From assembly GCA_028456385.1 (NCBI GenBank), contig JALNQF010000037.1:186001-250000 (forward strand): a stretch of DNA of 64,000 bases. Reading direction: 5' to 3'. This document shows, in pieces, positions 10,644-21,782 of this stretch; the first letter of the stretch is position 1, and each line of letters begins with the position of its first letter. This stretch comes from Ophiosphaerella korrae. Taxonomy: Eukaryota > Ascomycota > Dothideomycetes > Pleosporales > Phaeosphaeriaceae. The position numbers and the translations under genes are program-made. A model generated the notes under the pieces. That model had not been told where the DNA came from and made no database searches. It worked only from the letters and a program-made list of their open reading frames with translations.

Positions 10644-12258
10644 ATGCACAAGATGAACCGCAGTATTGAAGATTACGAAGTCATGTACGACCACATCCGT
10701 ATCAGCCATGCCCCGCTGCAGGGCTTAGCGCATCCCAGTGAGGCAGACGTCACAAGCACAAGCTCAAGCTCGACTTTAACTCCAGCACTCCTAACACCGA
10801 CACTAACACTCGCAACCACATACAGCCTTGGTGACGCTGCCGACGACGGCGAATTCGACTCCATCAGCGACCGCGAGGAAATTGCACACGCCGAAGCCTG
10901 CTCGCGCCGAGAACCGCTGGCCGTCCGCAGACACGCAATGGCCGACGACTACAGCGAGGGCAAGCTTGAGACCCGCGTCGACAGCCCGCAAAGGGAAAAC
11001 GCCGGCACCCAGAACCAATATGTCTCGTATCAGGTGACCACCAAGGTTGGTACATGTCGCTGCAGCCCCGTGCCGTGCTGTCAAGCTCACCTGATGCCTC
11101 CAGTCCGACTTCCAGTCCTTCCAGAAACCTGAATTCTCCGTCCGCCGCCGCTTCACAGACTTTGTCTTCCTATGGAAGCAGCTGTCCAAAGAGTATCCAC
11201 AATGCGCCGTCCCGCCACTGCCAGACAAGCACAAGATGGAATACGTGCGAGGAGACCGCTTCGGTCCGGACTTTACGCAGCGGCGCGCACATTCGCTGCA
11301 TCGCTTTCTTAAGCGCATGGCTCTCCACCCCGTGCTGCGGCGAGCCATGCTGTTCATCACCTTCCTCGAGACTCTCGATTGGAACCAACACATGCGAGGC
11401 CGCACTTCAAGAGCTGCGAGCGGGTCTGATCAGGGCGGAGGTATCATAGATTCGGTGGCCGACACCTTTGTTAACACCTTCACCAAGGTACACAAGCCGG
11501 ACAAGCGCTTCATTGAAGTCAGCGAGCGCGCCAACAAAATCACCGAGGATCTGAACAACGTCGAGAAGGTGACGGTCAAGGTCGCCCGACGGCAAGGAGA
11601 CTTGGGTATAGACTACGCCGAGCTAGCGACGCAATGCCAAAAGCTCACCCTCTTGGAGCCTGCTGTAGACGGCACCCTCACATCCTTTGCAGCCTCAGTG
11701 ACCACCACCTCGGAGGGCTTCAAATCACTCCGAGACCAAACAGACCAAAACTATCTCACCAGCTTACGGGACATGGATGCATATATACAGGCGCTCAAGG
11801 CACTGCTCCGTACACGCGAGGCTAAGCAACTCGACTTTGAGAGTCTGAGCGACTACCTCGCCAAATCAGCGGCCGAGCGCGACCAAATGGCCAGCCAACA
11901 AGGCGCCGGCATGGGCGCATCGGGCTTTCTACGCTCCAAAGTAGAAGACTTCCGCGGCATCGACCACGAAGTAGCGCGGCGCCAACGCGTGCGCAAACTC
12001 GAAGTAGAGATTGAGCGTCTGACTAGTGAAGTCGAGAGCTCCAAGAAAGCATCCGAGGCCTTTGACGAGCACACAGTCAAGGAAGTGGCTGACTTTGAGC
12101 GCATCAAGGCCGTAGAGTTCAAGGACACGTTAGGCGACTTTGCTGATGCACATGTCGACTTCTTCCAGGGCACGATTGAGACATGGGAGAAGTTTGTCGA
12201 GGACATGCGGAAGGAAGAGGATGCGAGGGCGGCGGCGGAGGCGGCCACGTCCTCGTAG
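10644..12258 (+). CDS. SNX4: Sorting nexin-4 (PX-BAR protein, Atg24 type)
   Basis: Two exons, 10644-11045 and 11104-12258, with a 58-bp intron; 518 aa as drawn. The join gives VSYQVTTK-SDFQSFQKPEF. The PX domain contains RRRFTDFVFLWKQL, PPLPDKHKMEYV and RFGPDFTQRRAHSLHRFL, the phosphoinositide-binding residues of the Snx4 group. The remaining 330 residues are a helical BAR domain (KVTVKVARRQGDLGIDYAEL and downstream coiled coils). Snx4 recycles SNAREs from endosomes and serves selective autophagy. The start is uncertain: the first 65 residues are low complexity, with ATGs at 10644, 10653 and 10939. An alternative intron from about 10683 to 10824 would also keep the frame and would place the acidic DDGEFDSIS segment close to the N-terminus, as in relatives. 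Confidence 0.92.
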
Positions 12259-12477
12259 CACGGGACGCAGAGCGAGTATTTTGACGGTAGGCAGGCGGCT
12301 GGTCTGAGGTTTTAGACATTTGGCAAGGGCGCGGTGGGGTCTTGATAGGCTTTGGAGTTGCCATTTTTGTGTTGTGAAAAGACTCGGCTCACGATGTCGG
12401 GATAGATAGATAATAAGTACTCCAGACTTGCAATTCGTAGTCAATGCGTCGTTTGACCCATATTACACTACACCTCT

Positions 12478-14368
12478 TCACGGTATATCAGCGTCGTCGT
12501 CGTCGTCGCCCCCAAATCCAAAACTAAATCCGCCTTCTCCTTCTTCCTCTCCGTCCACCCCCTTCGTCAACGCCTCCCATTTACCCCTTCCACCCTTCCC
12601 CCTCCGCTCCACCTCCGCCAGCCCCTCCGCCAATATCTCCGGATACTCGGCGCCCAACCGCTCCACAAACAGCTCGTACGCCGTCCCACACACCTCCTTG
12701 CCAAACCCGCTCACCTCGTCGCGCTTATCGCGCAGGAAAGCCAGCACATCGGGGACTTTAGCTCTGGGCACGAAGTTCTGGGTCAGCGCGAGCGAATCAG
12801 CCATGTTGAGCACGAGGTGGAACCAGCCGCTGGGGACATGCAAGACCTCTCCGGCAGCACACACGCCCTCGCGACACCCCGGGGTGGCGCGCGCGAGTTC
12901 GTGGAAGGTGAGAAGGTACTCGGCGATGCTGAGCGGGGAGGTGATTTCGGAGCCGTCCGGGCTGAGGATGACGCCGGGGGGTGTGGTGCCCGGGGGAAAC
13001 ATGAGCCAGTATTTGTGGCCGGTGAGGACGGCATTCCAGGCGGACGTGGCGTTGGGATCGACGTGGAAGGTTGAGCCGCTGCGGGCGGGGCCCATGATGA
13101 GCCAGCGGCAGTCCGGGCGGTCGGGGCCTAGGACGGCGAAGAGGTCGGGGCCGAAGCAGGGGGGTGGGGCGTAGTGGGCTTCGGGACCGGAGAGCGTCAT
13201 GTCTATTTTGGAAGCGAAGGCGCGGTCGAAGATGTATAGGGGGGATTCGTCGGATTGGGCGTGCATGTAGGCGAGGTAGGTTTTGGTCGGCCAGTCGACG
13301 GCTTCGGCGCGGAATTTGAGGTCGGGGTAGTGGGTAAGGAGGTATTCTGGGGTCCAGGTTCCGTAGACAGGCCATTGCTTGACGGGAGAGGTGAGGATGA
13401 AGGGCTTGTTGGTCCATGTTGAAGCATATTCTTCGGGGGTGAGGTCAGAGAGGCGGGCGATTTCGTTGGATTTGGGTATGTCCTGGACAAAGGGGTGGAG
13501 GGGTGTGTGGGCACATTGGAAGGGCCGGTAGAGGACATCTGAGAAGAGATTGGGGCATGGAATAGAGGTGATGTGCTTAATAGGTGTCTTGAGGTAGGTT
13601 GCTCGCCAGGTGCCACGCCAGGTAAAGTCCTCGATAGGGGAGCTGAGAGGAGTCAGCTAGACAGTCCTCGAGAGAATGTGGCAATGCATGGAGAGCAGAT
13701 TTCAGAATGAAGATCAGGATTTCATAATTAAGCCATTATAGAGAGGCGGTATTTGCTCTCGTGCTAGTGTCGTCCATTGTCCTACACGCCAAGAAGCACA
13801 TGCTAGAGACAGCGAGAGTACTACCTCTGACTACTACCTGTGACTCTTACTGGGCGAGCGCACCAAATCTTGTCATACGCCTTACGAGATTGAAGCAATG
13901 ACCGGGAAATGAACAGAGTCATGTATAGATTGAAAGGATGGTACAGCTGAGAATGAAATTGTGGGGTTACGTGAATGACTCTAGGGATGTGGTGATTGGA
14001 TGCTCAAGATATCAACTCGGTACATACCTCACGAACAGAGCCCTCCAGAGCTCGTCTAGCCGCGTGAATGCATACAGAGCACGGCAAGTGCTACCCAGAC
14101 GGACGAGAGCGTCAGCTTCGAATGACTCAAGAATGTGGCTCAGCAGTTCGTCAGGCAGCACAGCGAAGGAGCCGCATCGTGATTTGATGTTGTCGGATGC
14201 CGTATAGGCGTTGCCGGCAGGCTTGACGGCCAGGGGATGCGAGGGAAGCGCTATCGCCACATCGTCGTCGTCATAATGCAAGTTTGGCTCTGCTGAGAAT
14301 CTTACTTTTTTGGAGGGTGGTGATTCGGCAGAGGCGATGCTGGGGTGATCTAGCATGCCGGGCGCCAT
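12478..14368 (-). CDS. F-box and JmjC domain protein (JMJD6-like 2-oxoglutarate oxygenase)
   Basis: Two exons on the minus strand, 14368-14028 and 13642-12478, giving 501 aa. The splice (G-TATGT donor, CTCAG acceptor) joins LDELWRALFV to SSPIEDFTWRGTWRATYL. Residues about 50-95 form an F-box (FAVLPDELLSHILESF...LVRLGSTCRALYAF). The C-terminal half is a JmjC/cupin domain with STFHVDPNATSAWNAVLTG: iron ligands H307 and D309, and distal H389 in VPSGWFHLVLNM, close to JMJD6 (HxDP...SAWNA...GGWWHVVLN). The tail is acidic (poly-Asp). The F-box suggests docking to an SCF ligase; the catalytic target is unknown. The 385-bp intron is far longer than any other in this window. Divergent partner of eIF4A. 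Confidence 0.88.
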
Positions 14369-14817
14369 GTCAAAGACAAATCAGAACAATGGATGCGCGT
14401 GGGCTGAGAGAACGCACGACGCAAGCGAAGGATGCGGCGAGGAGTCACCGGCCAGCGTATTGGACCGGCGAGGGTGAAGGCGAAACCAGAAGGGTTTGCC
14501 ATGTGCTTTTTGGGCACAAAAAAAAGCTTGGCGCCTTCGGGACCTTGGGGCGCTAGGCGAGAGCAATTGTTAAAAACTTTCTTACGCCCACAGCCGCCGC
14601 CTCTCTTCCCCTCCACCACACCAAACTTCAGCTACAAGTAAACCACACTTTCTAGATCGCCTTTGATTCTCGCTCAGAGAATCCGGTATCTAGCTTTTCC
14701 ACTCCACCCACACGACACCGCGGCGGTATCTAAGCGATAACCCCCGCCTTCACCCCACCAAGCTCTTTCAACGACTACGGTGCCGCACCAGTAGTCGCCC
14801 GCGCTTCTCTCGCAATC
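14369..14817. promoter_or_regulatory. Bidirectional promoter of the F-box/JmjC gene and eIF4A
   Basis: 449 bp between divergent starts. A pyrimidine-rich tract (14575-14640, including CCGCCTCTCTTCCCCTCCACC) precedes eIF4A, as is common in highly expressed fungal genes. Confidence 0.55.
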
Positions 14818-16192
14818 ATGGCTGACAAGGGCCTCGAGGACGTGCCTGAGGGTGAGTGCCGCTGCTGGACCGCCTATGCGGCTGTTGTTGCGCGTCCTGC
14901 GCTGCGACGGCCACGGCGAGCGCTCTGATGCGAAGATTTCCTCCCATGCACCACGCGGGGGACTAACATACAAGCGCAGGCCAGATCGAGTCCAACTACG
15001 ATGAGACCACCGACTCCTTCGACAACATGAACCTCAAGGCTGAGCTCCTGCGCGGAGTCTACGCCTATGGTTTCGAGCGCCCGTCCGCCATCCAGCAGCG
15101 TGCCATCATGCCCGTCATCAAGGGTGAGTTTGCTCCTGCCCCGTCCGCACCCGCGACATCCCACTGACGCAGACCCCAGGCCACGATGTCATTGCGCAGG
15201 CCCAATCAGGTACCGGTAAAACGGCCACCTTCTCCATCTCCACCCTCCAGAAGATCGACTCCAACGTCAAGGCCTGCCAGGCGCTCATCCTCGCCCCCAC
15301 CCGTGAGCTGGCGCAGCAGATTCAGAAGGTCGTTGTCGCCATCGGTGACTTCATGGACATTGCCTGCCACGCCTGCATTGGTGGTACCAGCGTCCGTGAT
15401 GACATGAAAGCTCTCCAGGACGGTCCCCAGGTTGTTGTCGGCACGCCCGGTCGTGTCCAGGATATGATCCAGCGCCGCGTCCTCAAGACTGACCACATGA
15501 AGATGTTTGTCCTCGACGAGGCCGACGAGATGTTGTCTCGCGGTTTTACCGAGCAGATCTACGACATCTTCCAGCTTCTTCCCCAGTCCACCCAGGTTGT
15601 CCTCCTCTCCGCCACCATGCCCCAGGACGTGCTCGAGGTCACCACCAAGTTCATGCGCGACCCCGTCCGCATCTTGGTCAAGAAGGACGAGCTTACCCTC
15701 GAAGGTATCAAGCAGTTCTACATTGCCGTCGAGAAGGAGGACTGGAAACTCGACACCCTCTCCGACTTGTACGAGACCGTCACCATCACCCAGGCTGTCA
15801 TCTTCTGCAACACCCGTAGGAAGGTCGACTGGCTCACCGACAAGCTCACTGCTCGTGACTTCACCGTTTCTGCCATGCACGGTGACATGGACCAGGCCCA
15901 GCGTGACGTTATCATGAAGGAGTTCCGTTCCGGATCTTCCCGTGTCCTCATCGCCACCGATCTCCTTGCCCGTGGTATCGATGTCCAGCAGGTTTCCCTC
16001 GTCATCAACTACGACTTGCCCGCCAACCGCGAGAACTACATCCATCGCATCGGTCGTGGCGGTCGTTTCGGACGTAAGGGTGTGGCCATCAACTTCGTCA
16101 CCGCTGACGATGTCCGCATGATGCGCGAGATTGAGCAGTTCTACAGCACACAGATCGAGGAGATGCCCATGAACGTGGCTGACCTCATCTAA
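14818..16192 (+). CDS. TIF1: Translation initiation factor eIF4A, DEAD-box RNA helicase
   Basis: Three exons: 14818-14851, 14980-15123 and 15180-16192; 396 aa, the usual eIF4A length. The introns are 128 and 56 bp, both after a phase-1 G. All helicase motifs can be read: Q motif [11 protein letters not shown], motif I AQSGTGKT, Ia [10 protein letters not shown], Ib [28 protein letters not shown] and [15 protein letters not shown]. The protein unwinds 5' UTR structure as part of the eIF4F cap complex in the cytoplasm. Codon use is strongly biased to C-ending codons compared with neighbours, fitting high expression. The first intron lies after only 11 codons. Certain identification. Confidence 0.97.
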
Positions 16193-16921
16193 GGGTCTTG
16201 GCTTGCTGTGTTCCGACCAACGTCTTTTTACCCGCTGAACATTTTGGTGGCGTAACTGGTATAGAGGCGGTGGTACCTAATTTGAGCGCGTCTGCACGGT
16301 CAGGCGACGCCCTTGTTTTCGATAAAAGTAGTTCGCGGTGGACGAGTCGCGGCATCTAGGCGTTGGTCAGTTTTCATGTGCGACATGGTTTCTTCAAAAG
16401 AATGCTTCTTGCAGATGTTAGAGGCTGGCGGCGGATGTCCAGTGGACGGGAAGTTTCTTTTCCGAAATCTCTTTTTCCTTTCCTACCTTTGGTCAGCTTT
16501 CCTGTGCTCGGGGGATGTGCTGCCATGTATCACAACATGCTTGCATGATGGGATGATCTCATTATGGCTACGCATACCGATGATAACAATCATGAGTTTT
16601 CTGTCATATAGAGACGCGATACAATTGCATGATAAGTCACTGAACACGTCCGCGCTTTGTCATCTTCACGTGCATGATACTCCATTGTAGACTCGCCTAC
16701 TAATGTGCAAGAATATTATAAGAACAAGAGCGTGTTCAGTAAGTGGCGCTGATGTCAACTTTGTTCTGAATGGACTGGAGATTTTGACAGAGTACAGCAA
16801 GTTTCGCCTATCGATAGCCTCGGTCTGTGATAGCAACCCCTCCAACTCTGGCAAGCTTGCGTCCCACACGCAATTCATGAGGCCAACAGCATGGCTTGCT
16901 CAAAGCAAAGCCGTTACGACT
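16193..16921. other. Intergenic region downstream of eIF4A, 729 bp
   Basis: Holds the eIF4A 3' UTR and the promoter of the Nudix gene. Open frames at 16313-16690 and 16703-16957 show no domain. The end of the second is used as the first exon of the Nudix gene. Confidence 0.45.
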
Positions 16922-17992
16922 ATGGCACTTTCTCAATCTTCTGTTGTAGGTATATAGCTACGCTACTCACAATCCCCCCATACTGGAGATTTGGCAAAGT
17001 GGCTAAGCAGTGAATAGCAAGCCCTCGCACGCCTGCGCTCTTATAAACCGCCACCAACACAATGGTATAATTGTCCACTCACCCGACGCGCTGCCGTCCT
17101 CATACTCTTATTTCCAGACCGGCATGGCGAGCTCAAAGTTGTCCTCACGATGAGGAGCGCAAAGCTCAATAGTTATGCTGGACAAGTGGCGTTTGCAGGC
17201 GGCAAGGCAGACACACTCGAAGAGTCACCATGGGATACGGCGCGGCGCGAGGCTTTTGAAGAGATTGGCCTGCCTATGGATGAAGAGAAACTAAGAGAGT
17301 TTAAGGTTGAGCATCTCTGTGAACTGCCAACCAATTTGGCCAAGACCGAACTGGTAGTAAGGCCTTGCGTTGCCTTCCTGTGTCCTTCGTCTGCGTCGTC
17401 ATCCACGCCAACATCTTCGGTGTCTCCCAACGAACTCTCGGTTGAAGAAAGACTTATACCCCGCCTCGACCCGAAAGAAGTTGCTGCCGTCTTCACTGCA
17501 CCCTTTCACTCCTTCCTTAGAAAGGCATGGACAGGTGAAGGACCGCCACCAGTCCAAAAGGACGGTCGACCAGAGAAATGGTACAGAGGTAGTTGGACAG
17601 ACTGGCACGAGTCGCGATGGCGCATGCACAATTTCTACGTCCCGCGACCTCCCTCTACACCCGCCACTTTACTCAAAAATCCAAGTAGCTCAAATATTAA
17701 AGGCAGCCCAGAGCCAACGTCTTACAATGCGCTACCGGAAGACGACGACCCCCGCCCTGAGCCGAATGCCCTAGACTCGCTTACGACATTCAGGGTATTT
17801 GGGATGACGGCTAGGATTCTCGTGGATGCGGCTAGGGTAGCGTACGGCGAGGAGCCGGACTTTGAGCACAACAGCCATCATGGGGATGAGGAGATGATTG
17901 GCAGGATAATAAGTATGGGGAGATTGGGTGAGGTAAGAACGAAAGGAGAGGTGTTGACCAAAGAGGTGTTGAAAGCGGCCAGTAAGATGTGA
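16922..17992 (+). CDS. Nudix hydrolase, coenzyme A diphosphatase type (Pcd1/NUDT7-like), with PTS1-like C-terminus
   Basis: Two exons, 16922-16945 and 17018-17992; 332 aa. The larger exon, read upstream of its first ATG, continues ALARLRSYKPPPTQWY and PLTRRAAVLILLF, the N-terminal part of this family. A stop just before it forces an intron (donor GTAGGT, acceptor AATAG) from a mini-exon MALSQSSV. An in-frame upstream ATG at 16877 would add MRPTAWLAQSKAVTT. The Nudix box is G70-KADTL-E-ESPWDTA-REAFEEIGL, with all metal ligands. About 60 residues of Ser/Pro-rich insertions follow. The protein ends in SKM, a variant of the peroxisomal SKL signal. Known relatives cleave CoA and oxidised CoA in peroxisomes. 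The family is secure; the first exon and compartment are inferred. Confidence 0.83.
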
Positions 17993-18242
17993 AAGATTAG
18001 GAATTTAGATCAGGCTATTGTGATTTTCTAGAAAATTAATTAGAATAATCAACTCAGCTCTTGCAAGTATTTCATACTCTCCCCCAAGGCCCGACGATAT
18101 GAGGTCATCATCTGCCATAGATACCTACACTACCAGGACTTACAAGTAGTAAAAAACGCCAAGAAACCCCAGACTATGCGGCTCTTGGATCCATGACCTC
18201 GGTAATAGCGACCTTACCACCGTCTTCAAACACGGCGACATA

Positions 18243-19394
18243 ATGACGAATCTGGATATGCTACTACTCAAGGGAGCCTCTTCAGGCAATCCTGAAGAAG
18301 GTCTCCAAGAGATGCGCTATGCCATCCTCACAAAGGGGATCCCCGCCAACAGTGAGGGCATGGTATGTTTCCCATGATAGTCGCACATTGATGTCAATCC
18401 AATGCCGCTAGGCCACTTAGCAATGAGGCCATGATGCTGATATCTTCTTAACACAGTCTGAGCTTCGCATCTACATCTGGCTTATCCTCCTCAACGCCCC
18501 GCCCCTCACCACCAAAACCTATCTCGACCTCGTCCGCCAAGGCGCGTCTCCCGCGCACGCCAAAATCCAAAACGACACCTTTCGAACCTTCCAAGGCGAT
18601 CCTCTATTCCGACGGCGCGTGACGCAGAATAGCATCGCACGCGTCCTCAACGCCGTCGCCTGGCGCCTCAACGACGCGCACGAGGCGCGCGTGAACGGAT
18701 GGCAGTCTCCACCGACGTTGAGCGAGTTTGGCGGAAGCCCTGACACGAGTTTCATGAGTCGACACAGTATGACGGGGGGCACGAGAACAGAAGCAAGCAC
18801 AACAAATGACGCCGAGCAAATTGGCTATGTGCAGGGTATGAATGTACTCTGTGGACCGTTCTTGTACGCATCGCGAAGCGAGACGCAAGCCTTCACTGGA
18901 TTCGAGAAGCTTATCACACATGAGCTACCAGGATACGTGAGGGGTTCTATGGAGGGCGTACATAAAGGTTTAGCGCTAGTAGACCGAGTCCTCGAGGTAG
19001 TGGACACAAAACTGTATGCGCACCTCGTCGCGCACCACATGGAAGCGAGGATATATGCCTTTGCTTCGGTTTTGACCATGTGTGCCTGTACGCCGCCGTT
19101 GCCCGAGGTACTGCAACTCTGGGACTTTTTATTTGCATACGGTCCGCATCTGAATATTCTGTGCATAGTAGCACAGCTGGTTCTCATCCGGGGGGACATT
19201 CTAAGCAGCCCAAGGTATGTACTATTTGGCCAGAATACTGTCTGTATGCAGTACTGACTCCGAAACAAAGCCCGAATCAGATTCTGCGTAATCTGCCCTC
19301 GCTCAATGCCCAGAAGATCATTGGTGTTGCTATGAGCTTCGCTGGAAAGATTCCGGAGGATATGTATGCGGAAATCATCAATCACGCGAAATGA
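18243..19394 (+). CDS. BUB2: Bub2-like Rab/TBC GTPase-activating protein (spindle position checkpoint)
   Basis: Three exons: 18243-18362, 18457-19214 and 19271-19394; 333 aa. The TBC domain carries both catalytic fingers: Arg83 in IQNDTFRTF (IxxDxxR) and Gln166 in IGYVQGMN. Downstream LWDFLFAYGPHLNILCIVAQLVLIR and NQILRNLPSLNAQKIIGVAMSF align with yeast Bub2 to its end. About 50 disordered residues (roughly 116-160) are inserted between the two fingers. With Bfa1 it inactivates the Tem1/Spg1 GTPase at the spindle pole to hold mitotic exit or septation. The second intron (19215-19270) needs an AAAG acceptor rather than CAG/TAG, but the reading frame and homology leave little choice. Confidence 0.9.
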
Positions 19395-20176
19395 GGTCAA
19401 GCATAGGGGGCATGGACGATAGAGGACAAAATTCTGATGATTATGTGTCAATGATTATTACGACCTAATGATTACGAAGTAAAAAGAAAAATCGATTTCG
19501 TTTTGTATAACACACAATTTGTATATGTTACATAAATCAATTTTGGTCAATTATCATACGACTTGACGGACTATCATGTCCTTTTCCACATTTACAAAAC
19601 GAGGAGGCTGGGATCAAACATTCAACGACTTGGCAGCGTACGATCCAAGGCCGTTCTGGTGACATATCGTTCCGAAATGTAGATGATTGTTGCTAGGAGG
19701 GCCGTTACGCCACGAAAACCAAACCTTGGACCCCGCGGTGCGAAATTATGTAGAACCTAAACGGGTGACGTGTTCGAAATCTACTCGGATAGCAGGAATT
19801 ATCAACTGCAGTAGCGAATATGTTGCAGTAGATCTGCTTGTGAATTACGCTGTGCGGCTGGAATATTGAAACTAGGACCGGGGAGTGGAGCATGTTTCTG
19901 TAGATGTTCGCACATGCCAACCCGATGCAAGTATAGCTGAATATGGAATAGCGTCTTGGGCACTGACGTCGAAACGAGCCCGGTGCTCAAAAGTATTATG
20001 AGAAGCGCGACCACACTTCTTTGACCCACACCTTCCCTCCACCGCTCTTCATTATAAACTTGCGGTCGCATACTGCGTCGCTCTTCATTCCCGTGGGCTC
20101 TTACGCCCCTACTCACTTCCTTTGCCTTGTCGCGCACTGAGCCCGCTACTTCCGCTTCGGCTCCGATATCGTCAGA
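19395..20176. other. Intergenic region, 782 bp
   Basis: Contains the Bub2 3' UTR (AT-rich, 19480-19560) and the upstream region of the zinc transporter. No gene is supported; short frames here have no domain. A run of CT-rich sequence occurs at 20000-20150, just before the transporter start. Confidence 0.45.
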
Positions 20177-21782
20177 ATGGCGCTCTCCAAGTCCACGCGG
20201 ATTATGATCCTGCTGGGAATCGATACGGCTTTCTTCTTCCTTGAGCTCATCGTGGGATATGCTGTGCATTCTCTCGCTCTCGTTGCCGACTCGTTTCACA
20301 TGGTTTGTTATCACCCGCCCCCCCATGTTATGATCACGTAACTGACACTGAATCCAGCTCAACGATGTCATATCGCTCCTAGTCGGTCTGTGGGCAGTCA
20401 AGGTTGCGAACCAGAAAACGAACTCGAAGACGTATACATATGGCTGGCAGCGCGCAGAGACCCTCGGTGCTCTCGTCAACGGTGTTTTCCTAGTAGCCTT
20501 GTGTCTGACCATCTTCCTCGAAGCCATCCAGCGGTTTGTCGAACCACAAACAGTTTCCAACCCGAAACTTGTCCTCATTGTCGGCTCGTTCGGGTTGGCA
20601 TCGAACATCATCGGTCTGTTTCTCTTCCACGACCACGGACACAGCCACGGACACAGCCACGGTGGTCACTCCCACGGCCATGACGAACACTCACACGCCG
20701 AGGAGGGACACGCGCATGAACATGGAGTCTACAGTCACGACCATGCAGCTGAGGCGGAAAGCCAGAGGTCTAGCGAGGCCACCCTTACCCCACAGTCTGC
20801 CAAGCGCCGGTCGTCCGTTTCTGGAAAGAAGGGCAAGTCCCACCATCGGTCTCAGTCACGAGGATATTCTACACTTGACGAGATCTATGTTCACCCCTCA
20901 TCCTTCCGTAACAGCATCATCGAATCATCAAGACTACATGACAACGATGAGGCGGATGATGAAGATGATAGTGACGATGTCACAGTCACGCCAACAGAGC
21001 AGTCACCACTACTAGGTAAATCTAGCAGCCATGCCTCACATGACCATGCACCAAAGAAGAAAGATTGTCACAAGGACCATAAGCACAGCCAACCGAAAGA
21101 CCGGAAGTCAAAGGGTGGCCATGGTCATTCTCACGACTTGAACATGCGTGGCGTTTTCCTCCATGTCTTGGGTGATGCCTTGGGCAATATTGGTGTCATT
21201 TCGACTGCACTTTTCATCTGGCTCACGGATTACTCTTGGCGATTTTACAGCGATCCTGCTATCTCGCTGGTCATTACCGTCATCATTCTTCTCTCCGCTA
21301 TCCCTCTGTGCAAGGCCGCATCTCGCATTTTATTACAAGCGGTGCCAGAAAACCTGTCCATCGATGATATCAAAGAAGATATTACTGATCTTCATGGCAT
21401 CGTCTCTTGTCACCATCTGCACGTCTGGCAGCTTTCCGACACGAAGCTCATTGCTTCGCTTCACGTTCAGGTCGATTTTGATTTCAAGGGCGAGGGCTCA
21501 GCACGATACATGGACCTCGCACACCAGATTCGCCAGTGTCTCCACGAGTATAGCATCCACTCATCTACCATTCAACCAGAATTCTGCCTCGATGCCAGCC
21601 ATGACCATTCAGCGGTGCCATCAGACGAGAGCGGCGATGAGGGAGCCAACAGAAGCAACAACCCTAGCATCAAGGGCAGCGCTGATGCTTGCCTTTTGGA
21701 GTGCCCCGACAGCTGTGGTAACGCAAAGCAATGCTGCGACCCCGGTGTCAAGGGATGTGGTAACGGTAGTTCATCCTCATGA
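20177..21782 (+). CDS. ZRC1: Zinc transporter, cation diffusion facilitator (Zrc1/Cot1-like), vacuolar type
   Basis: Two exons, 20177-20302 and 20358-21782, with a 55-bp intron; 516 aa. TM1-TM2 carries HSLALVADSFHM-LNDVISLL, and TM5 carries FLHVLGDALGNIGV; these hold the two HxxxD zinc sites. Between TM4 and TM5 lies a cytosolic loop of about 200 residues, very rich in His (HDHGHSHGHSHGGHSHGHDE and later HDHAPKKKD), the usual Zn2+ buffer/sensor loop, plus a phosphosite-rich stretch. The C-terminal domain (LHGIVSCHHLHVWQLSD) is the ferredoxin-like zinc-binding dimer domain. It is followed by an unusual tail with six cysteines in about 25 residues (ECPDSCGNAKQCCDPG). It exchanges Zn2+ for H+ into the vacuole. 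Confidence 0.93.

Noticed and set aside
15206..16045. 279-codon open frame antisense to eIF4A
   Set aside because: It is the mirror of strongly C-ending codon use in eIF4A; composition is Asp/Val/Leu/Gly-rich without a domain.
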